Of a stretch of DNA of 64,000 bases, positions 18,498 through 27,506 are shown one piece after another. How positions within the stretch are numbered: the stretch's first letter is position 1; the number at the start of each line of letters is the position of its first letter. Position numbers and translations under genes: made by a program. The notes beneath the pieces were generated by a model. The model was not told where the DNA came from. It saw nothing but the letters and a program-made list of their open reading frames with translations, and ran no database searches. The DNA is from Stentor roeselii. Taxonomy: Eukaryota > Ciliophora > Heterotrichea > Heterotrichida > Stentoridae. The stretch lies in the NCBI GenBank assembly GCA_006503475.1, contig RSEH01000017.1, positions 124,001 through 188,000 on the forward strand, given 5' to 3'.

Positions 18498-20198
18498 ATG
18501 GAAAACGATTCAGAATCCATTCTTTTCTTCATCGACGAGTTAAAGTCAGAAGACCTGAACACACGTCTTCACGCTGTGAACAGTTTAGACCTGATAACTC
18601 ACGCAATAGGGCAAGAAAAGGCTCGTCAAGAGTTGATCCCTTTCTTAAACGAGCTTGTAGAAGACGAAAACGAAGAAGTCCTTCTGGCCCTTGCCTCTAA
18701 ACTCCGTGAATTACCTGAGCACATCGGAGGAGTTTCCCATATCGCAAGTCTCTTGCCCCCCCTGATGACTTTATGCACTAGTGAAGAGCCTTACGTGCAA
18801 AACAAGGCAATTGCCAGTATTTTAAACCTTTCTGGACAAGTCAAACAACCTGAAAGGAACACCCTGGTCTTGCCAGTCATTGACTCCTTGGCGAGTAGCT
18901 CTTGGTGCTCAGGTAGAATCGCAGCTTGTAGTCTTTTTTTATCAGTCTTCCCTGAAGTCTCCCCTGAAGAGCAAGAAAGACTTGTTGATCTTTTTATTAG
19001 ACTTGGATGTGACGAGTCTCCTGCTGTCAGAAAAGCCGCTGCTCATAATTTAGGACCTTTCGCTCAAGTCGCATTTTGTGAGAAGCTACTTCGGCTTTTT
19101 CGTAATTTAATTGAAGATGAAAATGATAGTGTCAAGCAAATGACTTTGAAATGTGCGGACTTGTTGTTGAAAGACTTTCAAGAGGTTATCATTATTATGC
19201 AGAAGTTCGCTGTTGATAAAAGTTGGAGAATACGATTTACTCTTCTTGAAAATATTGACAGACTTATTGAAAAAATCGACTCACTTTCAATGATGACTGA
19301 AGAAATCCTTTCTTTGATGAAAGACCCTGAAGCTGAAGTACGTGCCTTGTGCATCAGTCAATTGCCTTTTATCCTAAGCAAACTTCCTAAAGACCTGATT
19401 TCCTCTCATATCATTCCTTCCTTCGAGGTACTTTCAACTGACAGTTCCTATCACGTTCGCCTAGCCTTAATGGAGACTTTATGCAGAACTGCCAAGTTCA
19501 TCGACCCTCCAACATCAATGCAAAAATTATTCCCAATCATTAACACCTTGATTCGTGATGAGAATTTCGAGGTCCGAATGAAATTCGCTGAAAATTTCGG
19601 ACTTTTCAATCAAGCCATAGGTGTTAAATGTGTTATTTCCTTCAGCATTCCCCTCAACATGCAGATGATGAACGACCCAAGATGGAGAATCAGGTTAAAA
19701 GTCGTTGAAGCTCTTCCAGCAATGGCGGAAATCTTAGGACTTGCAAGATTCACTGAACAACTCTCAGCTCCTCTCATGAAATGGGTGGAAGACCCTGTGT
19801 TCGGCGTGAGGGAAGCCGCTATTCAAGCAATTTTCGAAATTGCGAATGGATTTGGAAGGGAATGGACAAAGACTCATATTTTTCCTTTGATTGAAATGCT
19901 GGTGAAAAGCCCGGTTTTTATGAAAAGATTGACGGCTTTGAAAGTTATTAATCAACTTGCTGAACTTTTTGAATATCAAGTTATTTTTGTATTTTTGAAA
20001 ACTCTTGCTTGTGACCCTGTGCCGAATATTAGGTTTAATGTCATGAAAACTGTCAGGAATATGATGGTGGTTTTTAAGATTTGTAATGAGTTGATTAGGG
20101 TTGTTGAGAAGATGAGGAATGATGGTGATCCTGATGTCAGGTTTTATGCTTTACAGACTTTTAATGATATTAATAGGGATTCTCGTGGGGCTGGGTAG
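18498..20198 (+). CDS. PPP2R1A: PP2A 65-kDa scaffold subunit A
   Basis: 566 residues, close to the 589 of human PPP2R1A, made entirely of ~39-residue HEAT repeats. Typical repeat lines are visible, such as DPEAEVRALCISQLP, DSSYHVRLALMETL, DENFEVRMKFAENFG, DPRWRIRLKVVEALP and DPVFGVREAAIQAI. The protein is the scaffold that holds the PP2A catalytic subunit and a variable B subunit. Most of the expected ~15 repeats can be followed without a break or intron. The 3' end of the gene and the bases after it are strongly G/T-rich on the coding strand. Confidence 0.95.
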   Translation: MENDSESILFFIDELKSEDLNTRLHAVNSLDLITHAIGQEKARQELIPFLNELVEDENEEVLLALASKLRELPEHIGGVSHIASLLPPLMTLCTSEEPYVQNKAIASILNLSGQVKQPERNTLVLPVIDSLASSSWCSGRIAACSLFLSVFPEVSPEEQERLVDLFIRLGCDESPAVRKAAAHNLGPFAQVAFCEKLLRLFRNLIEDENDSVKQMTLKCADLLLKDFQEVIIIMQKFAVDKSWRIRFTLLENIDRLIEKIDSLSMMTEEILSLMKDPEAEVRALCISQLPFILSKLPKDLISSHIIPSFEVLSTDSSYHVRLALMETLCRTAKFIDPPTSMQKLFPIINTLIRDENFEVRMKFAENFGLFNQAIGVKCVISFSIPLNMQMMNDPRWRIRLKVVEALPAMAEILGLARFTEQLSAPLMKWVEDPVFGVREAAIQAIFEIANGFGREWTKTHIFPLIEMLVKSPVFMKRLTALKVINQLAELFEYQVIFVFLKTLACDPVPNIRFNVMKTVRNMMVVFKICNELIRVVEKMRNDGDPDVRFYALQTFNDINRDSRGAG

Positions 20199-20611
20199 GG
20201 ATAATAGTCGCTGGTTTAATTGAGTGGTTTTAGGACAGTTGAGTTTTAGAAGGTAGTACTTTGAAGATTTTTAGAGTTAGATGTTGGTCATTAATCTTGA
20301 AATATGATTTTTTCTTATTTGATTTACTTAAATGTTCTAACTTATCCAGATATTCTTAAAAAATTCATTTTTCCTTTCTCCTCATTTTACCTGTTTTTAC
20401 TATAATTTTCCATTTAACTTTCCCTTATAATTCTTACTTTTCCTGAAAAATTCTGAAAGTTGATGGCCTGTTCAAAATCTAACTTCAAGACACTTCAATC
20501 TTTCTCAACTTTATTATACCTTTCATCCTTAAACAAACCTACAAAATTCATATATGAGCCTTATAAAAATGATAATTTTCAGGTAATCCAAATAACAATT
20601 GATGAATATAA
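20199..20611. other. intergenic with a sharp switch of strand skew
   Basis: No gene is supported; a short open frame at 20460-20657 overlaps the next gene in another frame and shows no family resemblance. The first ~130 bp are G/T-rich and the next ~200 bp C/T/A-rich on the + strand, the same pattern as other gaps between + strand genes here. Confidence 0.6.
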
Positions 20612-21409
20612 ATGCTTTCTGATCCATATCATCTTACAAAACGACTCGATGTCCTAGCATCTCAAAGAAGAGGAAGCCTTGCAATCCTTGAAAAAATTCA
20701 TTGGCCGAATCCTCGAATGAAGGTGAAAAATCCGTCAATAGTCAAACTTCCAAGAGAACCTCAGAAAAAAAGTTTAACTCAAAGTAAAAACCTTTTGTTG
20801 GAACAAAAGTCAGTCCCTCAATTTAATATCCGATTATCTAAAGGAAGAAAAGTTTCTAATAAACCACTTTTATCAATGGAATCAAAGTTGGAAAATTCAT
20901 CATTTAAAACAAAAACGCTTGTTTTGGACCTGGATGAAACTTTAGTAAAAGTGACTAATGGAGAGTTTTTCGATGTCGTTCTTCCTGGAATTCCTGCTCT
21001 TTTTGTGATGATTCGTCCTTATTTGAAAGAACTTCTGGAATATGCTAGTCAGGTATTCAAAATTGTCATTTTTACTGCTTCTAGCAAAAGTTATGCTGAT
21101 AGAATTCTGAACTTTTTAGACCCTACGAACAGCTACTTTTCAGCAAGGTTCTATCGTGATGACTGCTGTAAAACTATCAAAGGGTTTGTTAAAGACCTGG
21201 AAATTCTTCATGCTGATCTAGCCAAGGTGATATTCGTTGATGATCAAATGGTATCTTTCGAAAGACAGCCCTTTAATGGTGTAAAAATAAGTCCATGGCA
21301 TGGAGAAAAAGAAGACAGTGAATTGAGAAATCTTATCAGCTTTCTTCGCATGGCTGAAAGGTCAGAAGATGTTCGAGTCAATATTCAGGCCTTGAAAATG
21401 AATTTTTAA
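20612..21409 (+). CDS. SCP/FCP1-like phosphatase (HAD, NIF domain)
   Basis: 265 residues. A ~95-residue basic tail precedes an NIF/FCP1-homology domain (about 98-255). The catalytic motif DLDET lies at 106-110, with Asp106 as predicted nucleophile. Further matches are IRPYLKELLEYAS, VIFTASSKSYADRILNFLDP and the metal-binding VIFVDD, all in the order seen in CTD small phosphatases. These enzymes remove phosphate from Ser in the RNA polymerase II tail or from other proteins; the target here is not shown. Its stop lies 7 bp from the stop of the convergent gene at 21417. Confidence 0.9.
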   Translation: MLSDPYHLTKRLDVLASQRRGSLAILEKIHWPNPRMKVKNPSIVKLPREPQKKSLTQSKNLLLEQKSVPQFNIRLSKGRKVSNKPLLSMESKLENSSFKTKTLVLDLDETLVKVTNGEFFDVVLPGIPALFVMIRPYLKELLEYASQVFKIVIFTASSKSYADRILNFLDPTNSYFSARFYRDDCCKTIKGFVKDLEILHADLAKVIFVDDQMVSFERQPFNGVKISPWHGEKEDSELRNLISFLRMAERSEDVRVNIQALKMNF

Positions 21410-21416
21410 CTAATTT

Positions 21417-22220
21417 TTACGAATTTAATACCTCGAAAAGAGTATTTTTCAGTCTCATATTTTCATCTTGAAGTTCTTTCAAGTAATTTTCTAATTCCAT
21501 GTTAAACTGTTTTTTTTCAAGTACTTGATCAAAATTTTGACTAGTTTTCACTGATTTGCAACTTTCTTCAAGTCTCTTGTTACAATCTTTAAGTACTTGA
21601 TTTTCTTCTTTTAGCCTTAAAGCTTCTTGACTCACATTTCCTCTGATTATTTCTTGTAACTCTTGATTAAACTGAATGATCTTCAGGTTTTCATCAATTA
21701 AAATCGAGACTTTTTCTTTCATCTCTTGTTCATTTTTCTACTTAGGACTTACCTTGCTATTACAAAGCGAAATCGAAAGTTCTGAGTTATTTTTTTGATA
21801 AACTCTAATCTTGTGCTCGTTATTTTCCTTCTCTTTTTTTAACTCGAAGAGATTTTGGGTAAGTTTCAGAAGTTCTTCTTTGAGATTTTCAAAATTGGTT
21901 AAAAGTTCGGAATTATTTGATTTTAAGATTAAGTTTTCGTGAAGTAACTGACCGATTTTAACTGAGTCTTTTGTTGAGGTATTATAAGTTCTATTAATTT
22001 TTAGAGAGGATTGTTTTTCAATGATTAAGATGTTTTGGGCATTTCGGACTTGCTTTATTTGAGGGATGGGTTCTGTTTCAGAAAGGCTTTGAATATGATT
22101 CAGGGAGGTTTCTGGGGTTATTCCCGGTACTGAAAATGGAAAAACAAAGACAGAATTTTGTCTGGATAGAAATGGGTTCGAAGAAGGTACACTTGAATTA
22201 GGAAATCCATTTTCACTCAT
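21417..22220 (-). CDS. coiled-coil protein with one 15-nt intron
   Basis: Two open frames join through a 15-nt intron (21738-21752), giving 262 residues. The exon junction reads CNSK then KNEQEMKEK and keeps one continuous helix. About 70 Ser/Pro-rich residues at the N-terminus are followed by a long charged coiled coil over the rest of the chain. No family can be named. Without splicing, translation would stop after ~160 residues at the intron's own TAG. It shares a ~260-bp region with the divergent gene at 22481. Confidence 0.75.
21738..21752 (-). other. 15-nt spliceosomal intron
   Basis: On the coding strand the intron is GTAAGTCCTAAGTAG, phase 0. Removing it restores the coiled-coil frame; keeping it brings TAG in frame. 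Confidence 0.85.
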
Positions 22221-22480
22221 ATCAAATATAATTGAGTAAAACTCAATTTTCTGGTATTATATAAAACTGAAAACATTAATTCATATCTTTTTCCAACAAA
22301 ACATCTGAATCAAAAACTGACCATCCTTAAATAATTCCTTCATAATTAAAACTCCTTAACCCATAACTTAAAAATTCAAACCTTTCACCTTCAAAACACT
22401 TTTCTACTTCCAATCCTCCCTCAATCATCAAATGCCAATCACTACTTTCTCTCCACCTTCTTAATTTCCTCTAATAAAAA

Positions 22481-23023
22481 ATGCAAAGCAAGGGTGTAAG
22501 AAAAACCAACTCAGAAAAATCATTATTCAAAAGTGAATATCGAAGCCTTCCTAAAATAAACCTACTAACAGTTGACACCCAACAGACAATAAACAATTCA
22601 TTCGACCTAAGCCAAGACTTAAAAAAAACCCAAGATTTGATTGACACTTTTGGGTTACTTCGGCTCAGTCCTTCTCCTTGCATCAGTCCAAGTTCATCAT
22701 GCAACAAATACAAAAGTGCGAAGATAAACTTTTCAGATTTGATGGGCGAGAGGAACGTGAAAAAAATAGTAAGCAAGAAGAAACTTTTTCCAATAAAAAG
22801 AAATTTAAAAAAAAAGGCTTTCATAGACCAGCTTAAGGAAAAAAGGTCTTTGTTTAGACCAACCACTCCGAATATCATGGACCAGAATACGAATTTAAGG
22901 CTTAGACTTGATGATATGAGGCAACATGTGAGAAGTAAAGAAAGGATGAGAACTGCTGCGGTCAGCTTGTCGCCGACACCTCATCAGAGAAGGAATAGGG
23001 TAGTTACAGTGATATTATGCTAA
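22481..23023 (+). CDS. unknown basic protein
   Basis: 180 residues, rich in Lys, Arg and Ser, with a short predicted helix near the C-terminus (NTNLRLRLDDMRQHVRSKER). No signal peptide, membrane segment or known domain. The ~200 bp before the start are C-rich and nearly free of G. The ATG follows a run of A, as for many genes here. Likely real because the frame is long and codon use resembles its neighbours. Confidence 0.55.
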   Translation: MQSKGVRKTNSEKSLFKSEYRSLPKINLLTVDTQQTINNSFDLSQDLKKTQDLIDTFGLLRLSPSPCISPSSSCNKYKSAKINFSDLMGERNVKKIVSKKKLFPIKRNLKKKAFIDQLKEKRSLFRPTTPNIMDQNTNLRLRLDDMRQHVRSKERMRTAAVSLSPTPHQRRNRVVTVILC

Positions 23024-23054
23024 GTTATAATCGTTAATTGAATGAACAAGTATT

Positions 23055-23537
23055 TTGAGATATTTCTTGATAATGTCTGTCTTAGTCACTGTTGGTACTA
23101 CGAAGTTTGATAGCTTGATTCAAGCTGTTGATGATCCTGCAGTTCAATCTCTTTTGAAGTCGCTTGGATATAACGAAATCATCTGCCAAATAGGAACCGG
23201 CAGCTACATCCCAAGTCTCTCCAATTTCCGACTAGTGCCTTCATTACTCCCCTTTATCCAAGACGCAGACCTAATAATATCCCACGGAGGAGCAGGAACG
23301 ATTCTCGAAAGTCTCCGTATGGGTAAAAAGCTAATCGTAGTAACAAACACCTATTTAATGAACAATCACCAATCAGAGCTATCATCTGAGCTATCTAAAA
23401 ACAACCAGATCCTTCTATGTCCAAGTCCATCCGACCTTCTCTCATTTCTATCCAATCTCCTCTCATTCCGGCCTTCACCCCTTCCACCATCAAACCGTAT
23501 CGAATTCTGGAAAACGATTCACAAACTGTTAGTCTAG
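23055..23537 (+). CDS. ALG13: ALG13, UDP-GlcNAc transferase catalytic subunit
   Basis: 160 residues, or 154 if translation starts at the second Met (residue 7), which directly precedes the family start VLVTVGTTKFDSLI. Later motifs LGYNEIICQIGTG, ADLIISHGGAGTILE and NTYLMNNHQSELS match ALG13/GT28 C-terminal domains and include the UDP-GlcNAc-binding HGGAGT loop. ALG13 works with membrane-bound ALG14 on the ER to add the second GlcNAc to dolichol-linked oligosaccharide. It is the short, yeast-like form without extra domains. ALG14 is not in this window. Confidence 0.9.
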   Translation: MRYFLIMSVLVTVGTTKFDSLIQAVDDPAVQSLLKSLGYNEIICQIGTGSYIPSLSNFRLVPSLLPFIQDADLIISHGGAGTILESLRMGKKLIVVTNTYLMNNHQSELSSELSKNNQILLCPSPSDLLSFLSNLLSFRPSPLPPSNRIEFWKTIHKLLV

Positions 23538-23552
23538 CTACATTTAATTCTC

Positions 23553-24782
23553 TTAACAATTAGGAACCTCCAAGAAAACAACGACACAAGTGATATCATC
23601 AATCACTTCTTCTTCCTACTTAAATCTTACCCTCATCCAAGCGGCCCTTGCCTCTTTAGCCAAGACTTCAGCAGCGCCTTCGACATCATTTCTTCGCCAA
23701 TAAGGCACTACAAGTTTAACAACGTCTTCATTATTCAAGAACTCAAAAATGCCGTCACTTCCAAGGACTACAAACTTGTCATCAGGTGTTAAGTCGAATT
23801 CCAAGATTTCTGGTTCACAAATGACTCCAACTGAACTTGCGACTTTATCGCCGAAGGACCTGGACATCGCTAGTCCTGGAATGTTTTGAGTCTTCAGCCA
23901 AACTCGTGAAGGACCGAAAGGGTTTCCTTGGTCGTCTTGATAGGCTTCTACCCGACCTCCGTTGGAATAGATTCGGTTTGACTCGTCGACTTCGTTTGGC
24001 TTGTGGTCACGGGATAAGGCGATTGACATCCAGTGGTTGCTCTGACCTTTTAAGGATGACTTGTCGTTCATTTGACGGCCGAGAAGAGCACGTGAGTCAC
24101 CGATGTTCGCGCACCATAGTTTCTTGTGACGCATTAATACTGAGATAAAAGTTGAACCGGAAAAATTCGTGTCGAATTCTTTGGAACAGATCTCACGGTT
24201 TAACTTTGATGCTGAGTTGAAGATCGCTCGGTTAGTGTTTGATAAGAGGTAGGGACTTGAGTTTAAGAGTTGGGGGTAACGGTCTTTTATGTAACCACTT
24301 ACGTGCTCCCCATTAACTCCATGTCCATCAGCCACAGCAAACAACAAATGATCAAAGTTCAGTTCTGCATTGAGAATAAAACTATCCTGGTTCTTCTTGT
24401 GAGGATTTCCAGGAACAAATCCAACATTCGATTTAACAGCAAATTTCTCAACAACCTTAACCTCTTTATTCACAGTTTTTCTTTGCGCATTTTGCAAAGA
24501 ATTCAAAACAGCTGAAATCGGTTTATCCGAGATAGAAGCCGATTTTTTATGTATCAAAGGACGTTTAGGTGTTTCTTTTGTTTTCCTTTCAGAGTTCTGA
24601 CTAGTTCCAAGCTTATTAGGAGCCTGTCTAACCATTTCAAGTCTTTTCTCAGAACTGGAAGACCCGCCATAAGAATTCGAAGGTCGATGTTTCGGTATAA
24701 CTTTTTGGCTTTTTCCAGTTTCCAAGTGCTTCGAAAGCGCCCTGGAATTGGGTTTCTTGTTCGGAGTTGCCATTCTTAGCAT
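23553..24782 (-). CDS. PP2C-type (PPM) Ser/Thr phosphatase with one 15-nt intron
   Basis: Two exons joined at 23616-23630 give about 404 residues. A ~110-residue basic Ser-rich tail precedes the PPM domain. The metal-binding motif VADGHGVNGE, then ANIGDSRALLG, SRDHKPNE, AMSRSFGD and LGSDGIFEFL are all present. The second exon supplies the last strand, EEEVIDDITCVVVFL, with the final metal-binding DD; without splicing this would be lost. The enzyme should be an active Mg/Mn-dependent phosphatase. Two starts are possible (Met1 or Met4). The gene ends 15 bp from the 3' end of the convergent ALG13 gene. Confidence 0.92.
23616..23630 (-). other. 15-nt spliceosomal intron in the PP2C gene
   Basis: Coding strand GTAAGATTTAAGTAG, phase 0. 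It separates the main PPM domain from the terminal IDDITCVVV strand. Retention gives an in-frame TAG. Confidence 0.93.
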
Positions 24783-24798
24783 TTTATTATTTGAACTA

Positions 24799-25281
24799 TT
24801 AAACTACAGATTTCATATCAACCATTTTGTAATGAGCTGTCAATCTTCGACGACGACTGCGACGTTGAAGGGTTAAAGATACTTCGAGAGTTAGTTTGAA
24901 GAGGCTGTAGATGGAAATAGTGAAAACTAACCACCAGATTAAAAAGCTTAAAGCGTAGATGTTAACGTGAAGGTTTTCTTCACTGTAAAAAGCGTAAAAA
25001 GATGTGATTAGGAGGTAGGGACCTGATAGGCTTAGGAAAAATATTTTCAGTGATTGAAGAAGTTTTAGGGATGGGTTGGTTATACAGAAGAGCAGTGTGT
25101 AGAGGAATATTGTTAGCCAGCTCAGGAAAGAATGGAGAAGCATCATTGTTTGCCAGATGTTTGAAAAGACTTGAAAAGAGGGGAGTTGTAGTGAGTAGTA
25201 AATGATTAGTGCTGTTAGGAGAATAGTCCAGGATATAAAGAAAAGCTTTAGTCTGTTCGAGATTACCTCATCTTGAAACAT
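24799..25281 (-). CDS. unknown four-TM membrane protein
   Basis: 160 residues with four hydrophobic segments (about 12-30, 40-70, 78-98 and 105-130) and a basic tail with RRSRRRR, so the C-terminus should be cytosolic. No known family signature. It starts and ends close to same-strand neighbours. The tail could carry an ER-retention-type basic signal, but this is speculation. Confidence 0.6.
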   Translation of the reverse strand: MFQDEVISNRLKLFFISWTILLTALIIYYSLQLPSFQVFSNIWQTMMLLHSFLSWLTIFLYTLLFCITNPSLKLLQSLKIFFLSLSGPYLLITSFYAFYSEENLHVNIYALSFLIWWLVFTISIYSLFKLTLEVSLTLQRRSRRRRLTAHYKMVDMKSVV

Positions 25282-25423
25282 GTTTATACAAATTCAACTA
25301 AATCACTAGAAGTCTTCTTTAATACCTCAAATATTACTCAAATAATCATCAAAAATCCTACAATCTTCCTTTATCAATCTCTTCAATCTCCTCCACTAAC
25401 CATTCACCATTCCTTTAACCTAT

Positions 25424-25921
25424 TTAAACGCCTTCAATAAGTCCACAGTCTTCTCCAAGGTACTGAAACTTTCGGCTAAGCATCTTATTCCTCAGGTTTT
25501 CAATGAAAAGTCCTAAGTTCTGAGCCAGGTGTTCAACGATTCCATCTTCGTTCCACTGAGAAACTTCTCCGGAAGCTAAAATAATCAGAAGGTCTCCGTC
25601 GTTGCTACTAGCGAAAGGAATTGAACCAGCTGGCCAGGCACTTTTTGAAGCATTCGATGACCTGCTTGAGTTTATTGAAGCCACGGATAAGGTCTTGAAG
25701 GTCTCGTGAAGCTGGATTCCACCATCGTGGTTTGATATCAGAAGTGAAAGAAATTGGGGGAAATCTGATGGACTTCCTCCTCCGTTGTTTGGTTTGTATG
25801 AAGGAATGTTCGTGTGAAGCCAGTTGTCCATGTCTCTCAATGCTTGATGGACTTCTTCTGATGTTATGTTTGAACCTCGGGCACTTCCTGAATCGACGAC
25901 GAACTTTTTGCTTGATTCCAT
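25424..25921 (-). CDS. SMI1/KNR4 (SUKH)-like protein
   Basis: 165 residues. The line-up resembles the SMI1/KNR4 fold: WLHTNIPSYKPNNGGG near the start, FPQFLSLLISNHDGGIQL, then IPFASSNDGDLLIIL, GEVSQWNEDG and a final helix LGLFIENLRNKML. In yeast, Knr4 is linked to cell-wall and calcineurin signalling; bacterial SUKH members are often immunity proteins. In a eukaryote a regulatory adaptor role is more likely. The match is by pattern only and is moderate. Its upstream region holds the GGGTGTTA array. Confidence 0.5.
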   Translation of the reverse strand: MESSKKFVVDSGSARGSNITSEEVHQALRDMDNWLHTNIPSYKPNNGGGSPSDFPQFLSLLISNHDGGIQLHETFKTLSVASINSSRSSNASKSAWPAGSIPFASSNDGDLLIILASGEVSQWNEDGIVEHLAQNLGLFIENLRNKMLSRKFQYLGEDCGLIEGV

Positions 25922-26026
25922 TTATTTTTAAGAGATAAAGTAGGGTGTGTGATAGGAAGGTTGTGAGGAGGAAGAGGTTTTGAAAAGAGTGAGTGATTAT
26001 TTTAAGGTGTAGAAGTAATTTCTATT

Positions 26027-26224
26027 GGGTGTTAAGGTTATGATATTATAAGACCAGGGTGTTATTTAAGGATTCAGGGTGTTAATATTTAAACGCTCAG
26101 GGTGTTAATATTTAAACGCTCAGGGTGTTAATTTTTTAACACTCAGGGTGTTAATATTTATACGCTCAGGGTGTTAAATATTTCAAACTCAGGGTGTTAA
26201 TTTATTTTAATGTTCAGGGTGTTA
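26027..26224 (+). repeat. phased array of telomere-like GGGTGTTA units
   Basis: Nine copies of GGGTGTTA occur in ~200 bp; eight sit in the longer unit CAGGGTGTTA starting at 26055, 26075, 26098, 26121, 26144, 26167, 26190 and 26215. Five successive gaps are exactly 23 bp. The rest of each unit is AT-rich and variable. All copies are in the same orientation. The array lies between two divergent genes. GGGTGTTA is one rotation of TGTTAGGG, which I recall as the heterotrich telomere repeat. Confidence 0.95.
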
Positions 26225-26305
26225 GTAATCAAAATCCATTTCACTTGTGATAATCTTTAACCCTTTATTAAATATTAGTATCATACTCCCTCATCTTGTA
26301 AAATA

Positions 26306-27487
26306 ATGAAAGGCAAAAATTTAAATAAGCAGTCCACAAAAGGTTCAAGTACAGGCTCATCAGCAGGTTCTCAGTCTCCAAGACTCCGAAACCGCTCTCC
26401 AAACGGTCGTGCTTTGAGTCCAGAAGCATCATATCAGTCCTCTCTGCTGATCCTTCACGAAAACAAATCCGAGCTATCCTCATACGAAGAAGACGAAATC
26501 CTTCTCTACGACAAAATTTACTACTTCGGTCAAGGCTCAGCGAAAATTTCCGGAAACTTTACCGACGATGACGGAAACTTCATCGGAATAATCGGAGACC
26601 ACATCGCCTACCGATACGAAATCAACTCACTCATCGGCCGAGGGTCATTCGGGCAGGTTTTCGAGTGTTTCGACCACAAAAGACAAGAAAAAGTAGCCCT
26701 TAAAGTGATTAATTCAAAACCGCGTTTCATGAAATCAGGAAAAAATGAAAGTAACCTAATCGACCTTTTAACAGACGTTGACGACAACGGCTGTATTTTA
26801 CAAAAATTTACAAGTTTTGACTTCCGGGGTCATTTTGTGATGGTTTTCGAGCTTTTCAGCCTAAATCTTTACCAATTTCTAGAAAGGGAAGGTTTTCAAG
26901 GACTTGCTTTAAGTGTGATTAAAAGAATAGCAGTTCAAGTTTTGATTACTTTGAAGACCATTCACAGTTTAAACTACATCCACTGCGACTTGAAACCTGA
27001 AAACTTGATGTTTAAATACGAAAGTAAAAGTTTGTTAAAGGTCATCGACTACGGGTCTGCCAGCTGCTCGACTGATGAACTTCTTGACTACATTCAAAGT
27101 CGGTACTACCGAGCCCCTGAAGTCGTTTTAGGCTGTTCTTACACTGAAAAAATCGACATCTGGAGCTTTGGCTGCATCCTTGTCGAGTGTTTCACAGGTG
27201 AGCCTCTTTTCCCAGCAGAAAGCGAAAAAGACCTTTTAATCCAAATTCAAGAAACAATAGGAAAGCCTTGCAAAACTCTTTTATCATGTTCAAAGTTTAG
27301 TGGAATTTATATAAACCGTGCAGGTTTCGTCATATCTCAAGTCAACTACGGAAGGAAGACTTTAAATGAAGTACTTTTGAATGCTGACCCAAGATTTGTT
27401 GACCTTGTTCAGAGTTGTTTGAAGTGGAACCCAGAAGAGAGGATTTCAGCGGAGTCGGCTTTGAACCACCCGTGGATGAGACGTTAA
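26306..27487 (+). CDS. DYRK-family protein kinase
   Basis: 393 residues with the kinase domain at about 103-392. The segment before it, GDHIAYRYEI, resembles the DYRK homology box. Core motifs: glycine loop IGRGSFGQVFE, VALK (Lys near 132), HCDLKPEN near 226, activation loop YIQSRYYRAPEV with the DYRK-type autophosphorylated Tyr, and DIWSFGCILVE. The metal-binding motif reads DYG rather than DFG. All catalytic residues are present, so it should be active. The ~100-residue N-terminal part is basic and Ser-rich. Closest to DYRK2/Pom1-type kinases, which act in cell polarity and growth. The region upstream holds the telomere-like array. Confidence 0.93.
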   Translation: MKGKNLNKQSTKGSSTGSSAGSQSPRLRNRSPNGRALSPEASYQSSLLILHENKSELSSYEEDEILLYDKIYYFGQGSAKISGNFTDDDGNFIGIIGDHIAYRYEINSLIGRGSFGQVFECFDHKRQEKVALKVINSKPRFMKSGKNESNLIDLLTDVDDNGCILQKFTSFDFRGHFVMVFELFSLNLYQFLEREGFQGLALSVIKRIAVQVLITLKTIHSLNYIHCDLKPENLMFKYESKSLLKVIDYGSASCSTDELLDYIQSRYYRAPEVVLGCSYTEKIDIWSFGCILVECFTGEPLFPAESEKDLLIQIQETIGKPCKTLLSCSKFSGIYINRAGFVISQVNYGRKTLNEVLLNADPRFVDLVQSCLKWNPEERISAESALNHPWMRR

Positions 27488-27506
27488 CTGATGGTGATAA
27501 TTACAA

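Noticed and set aside
26027-26224. CRISPR-like array
   Set aside because: The repeat core is only 8-10 bp with AT-rich spacers of ~13 bp, the setting is eukaryotic and there are no cas genes.
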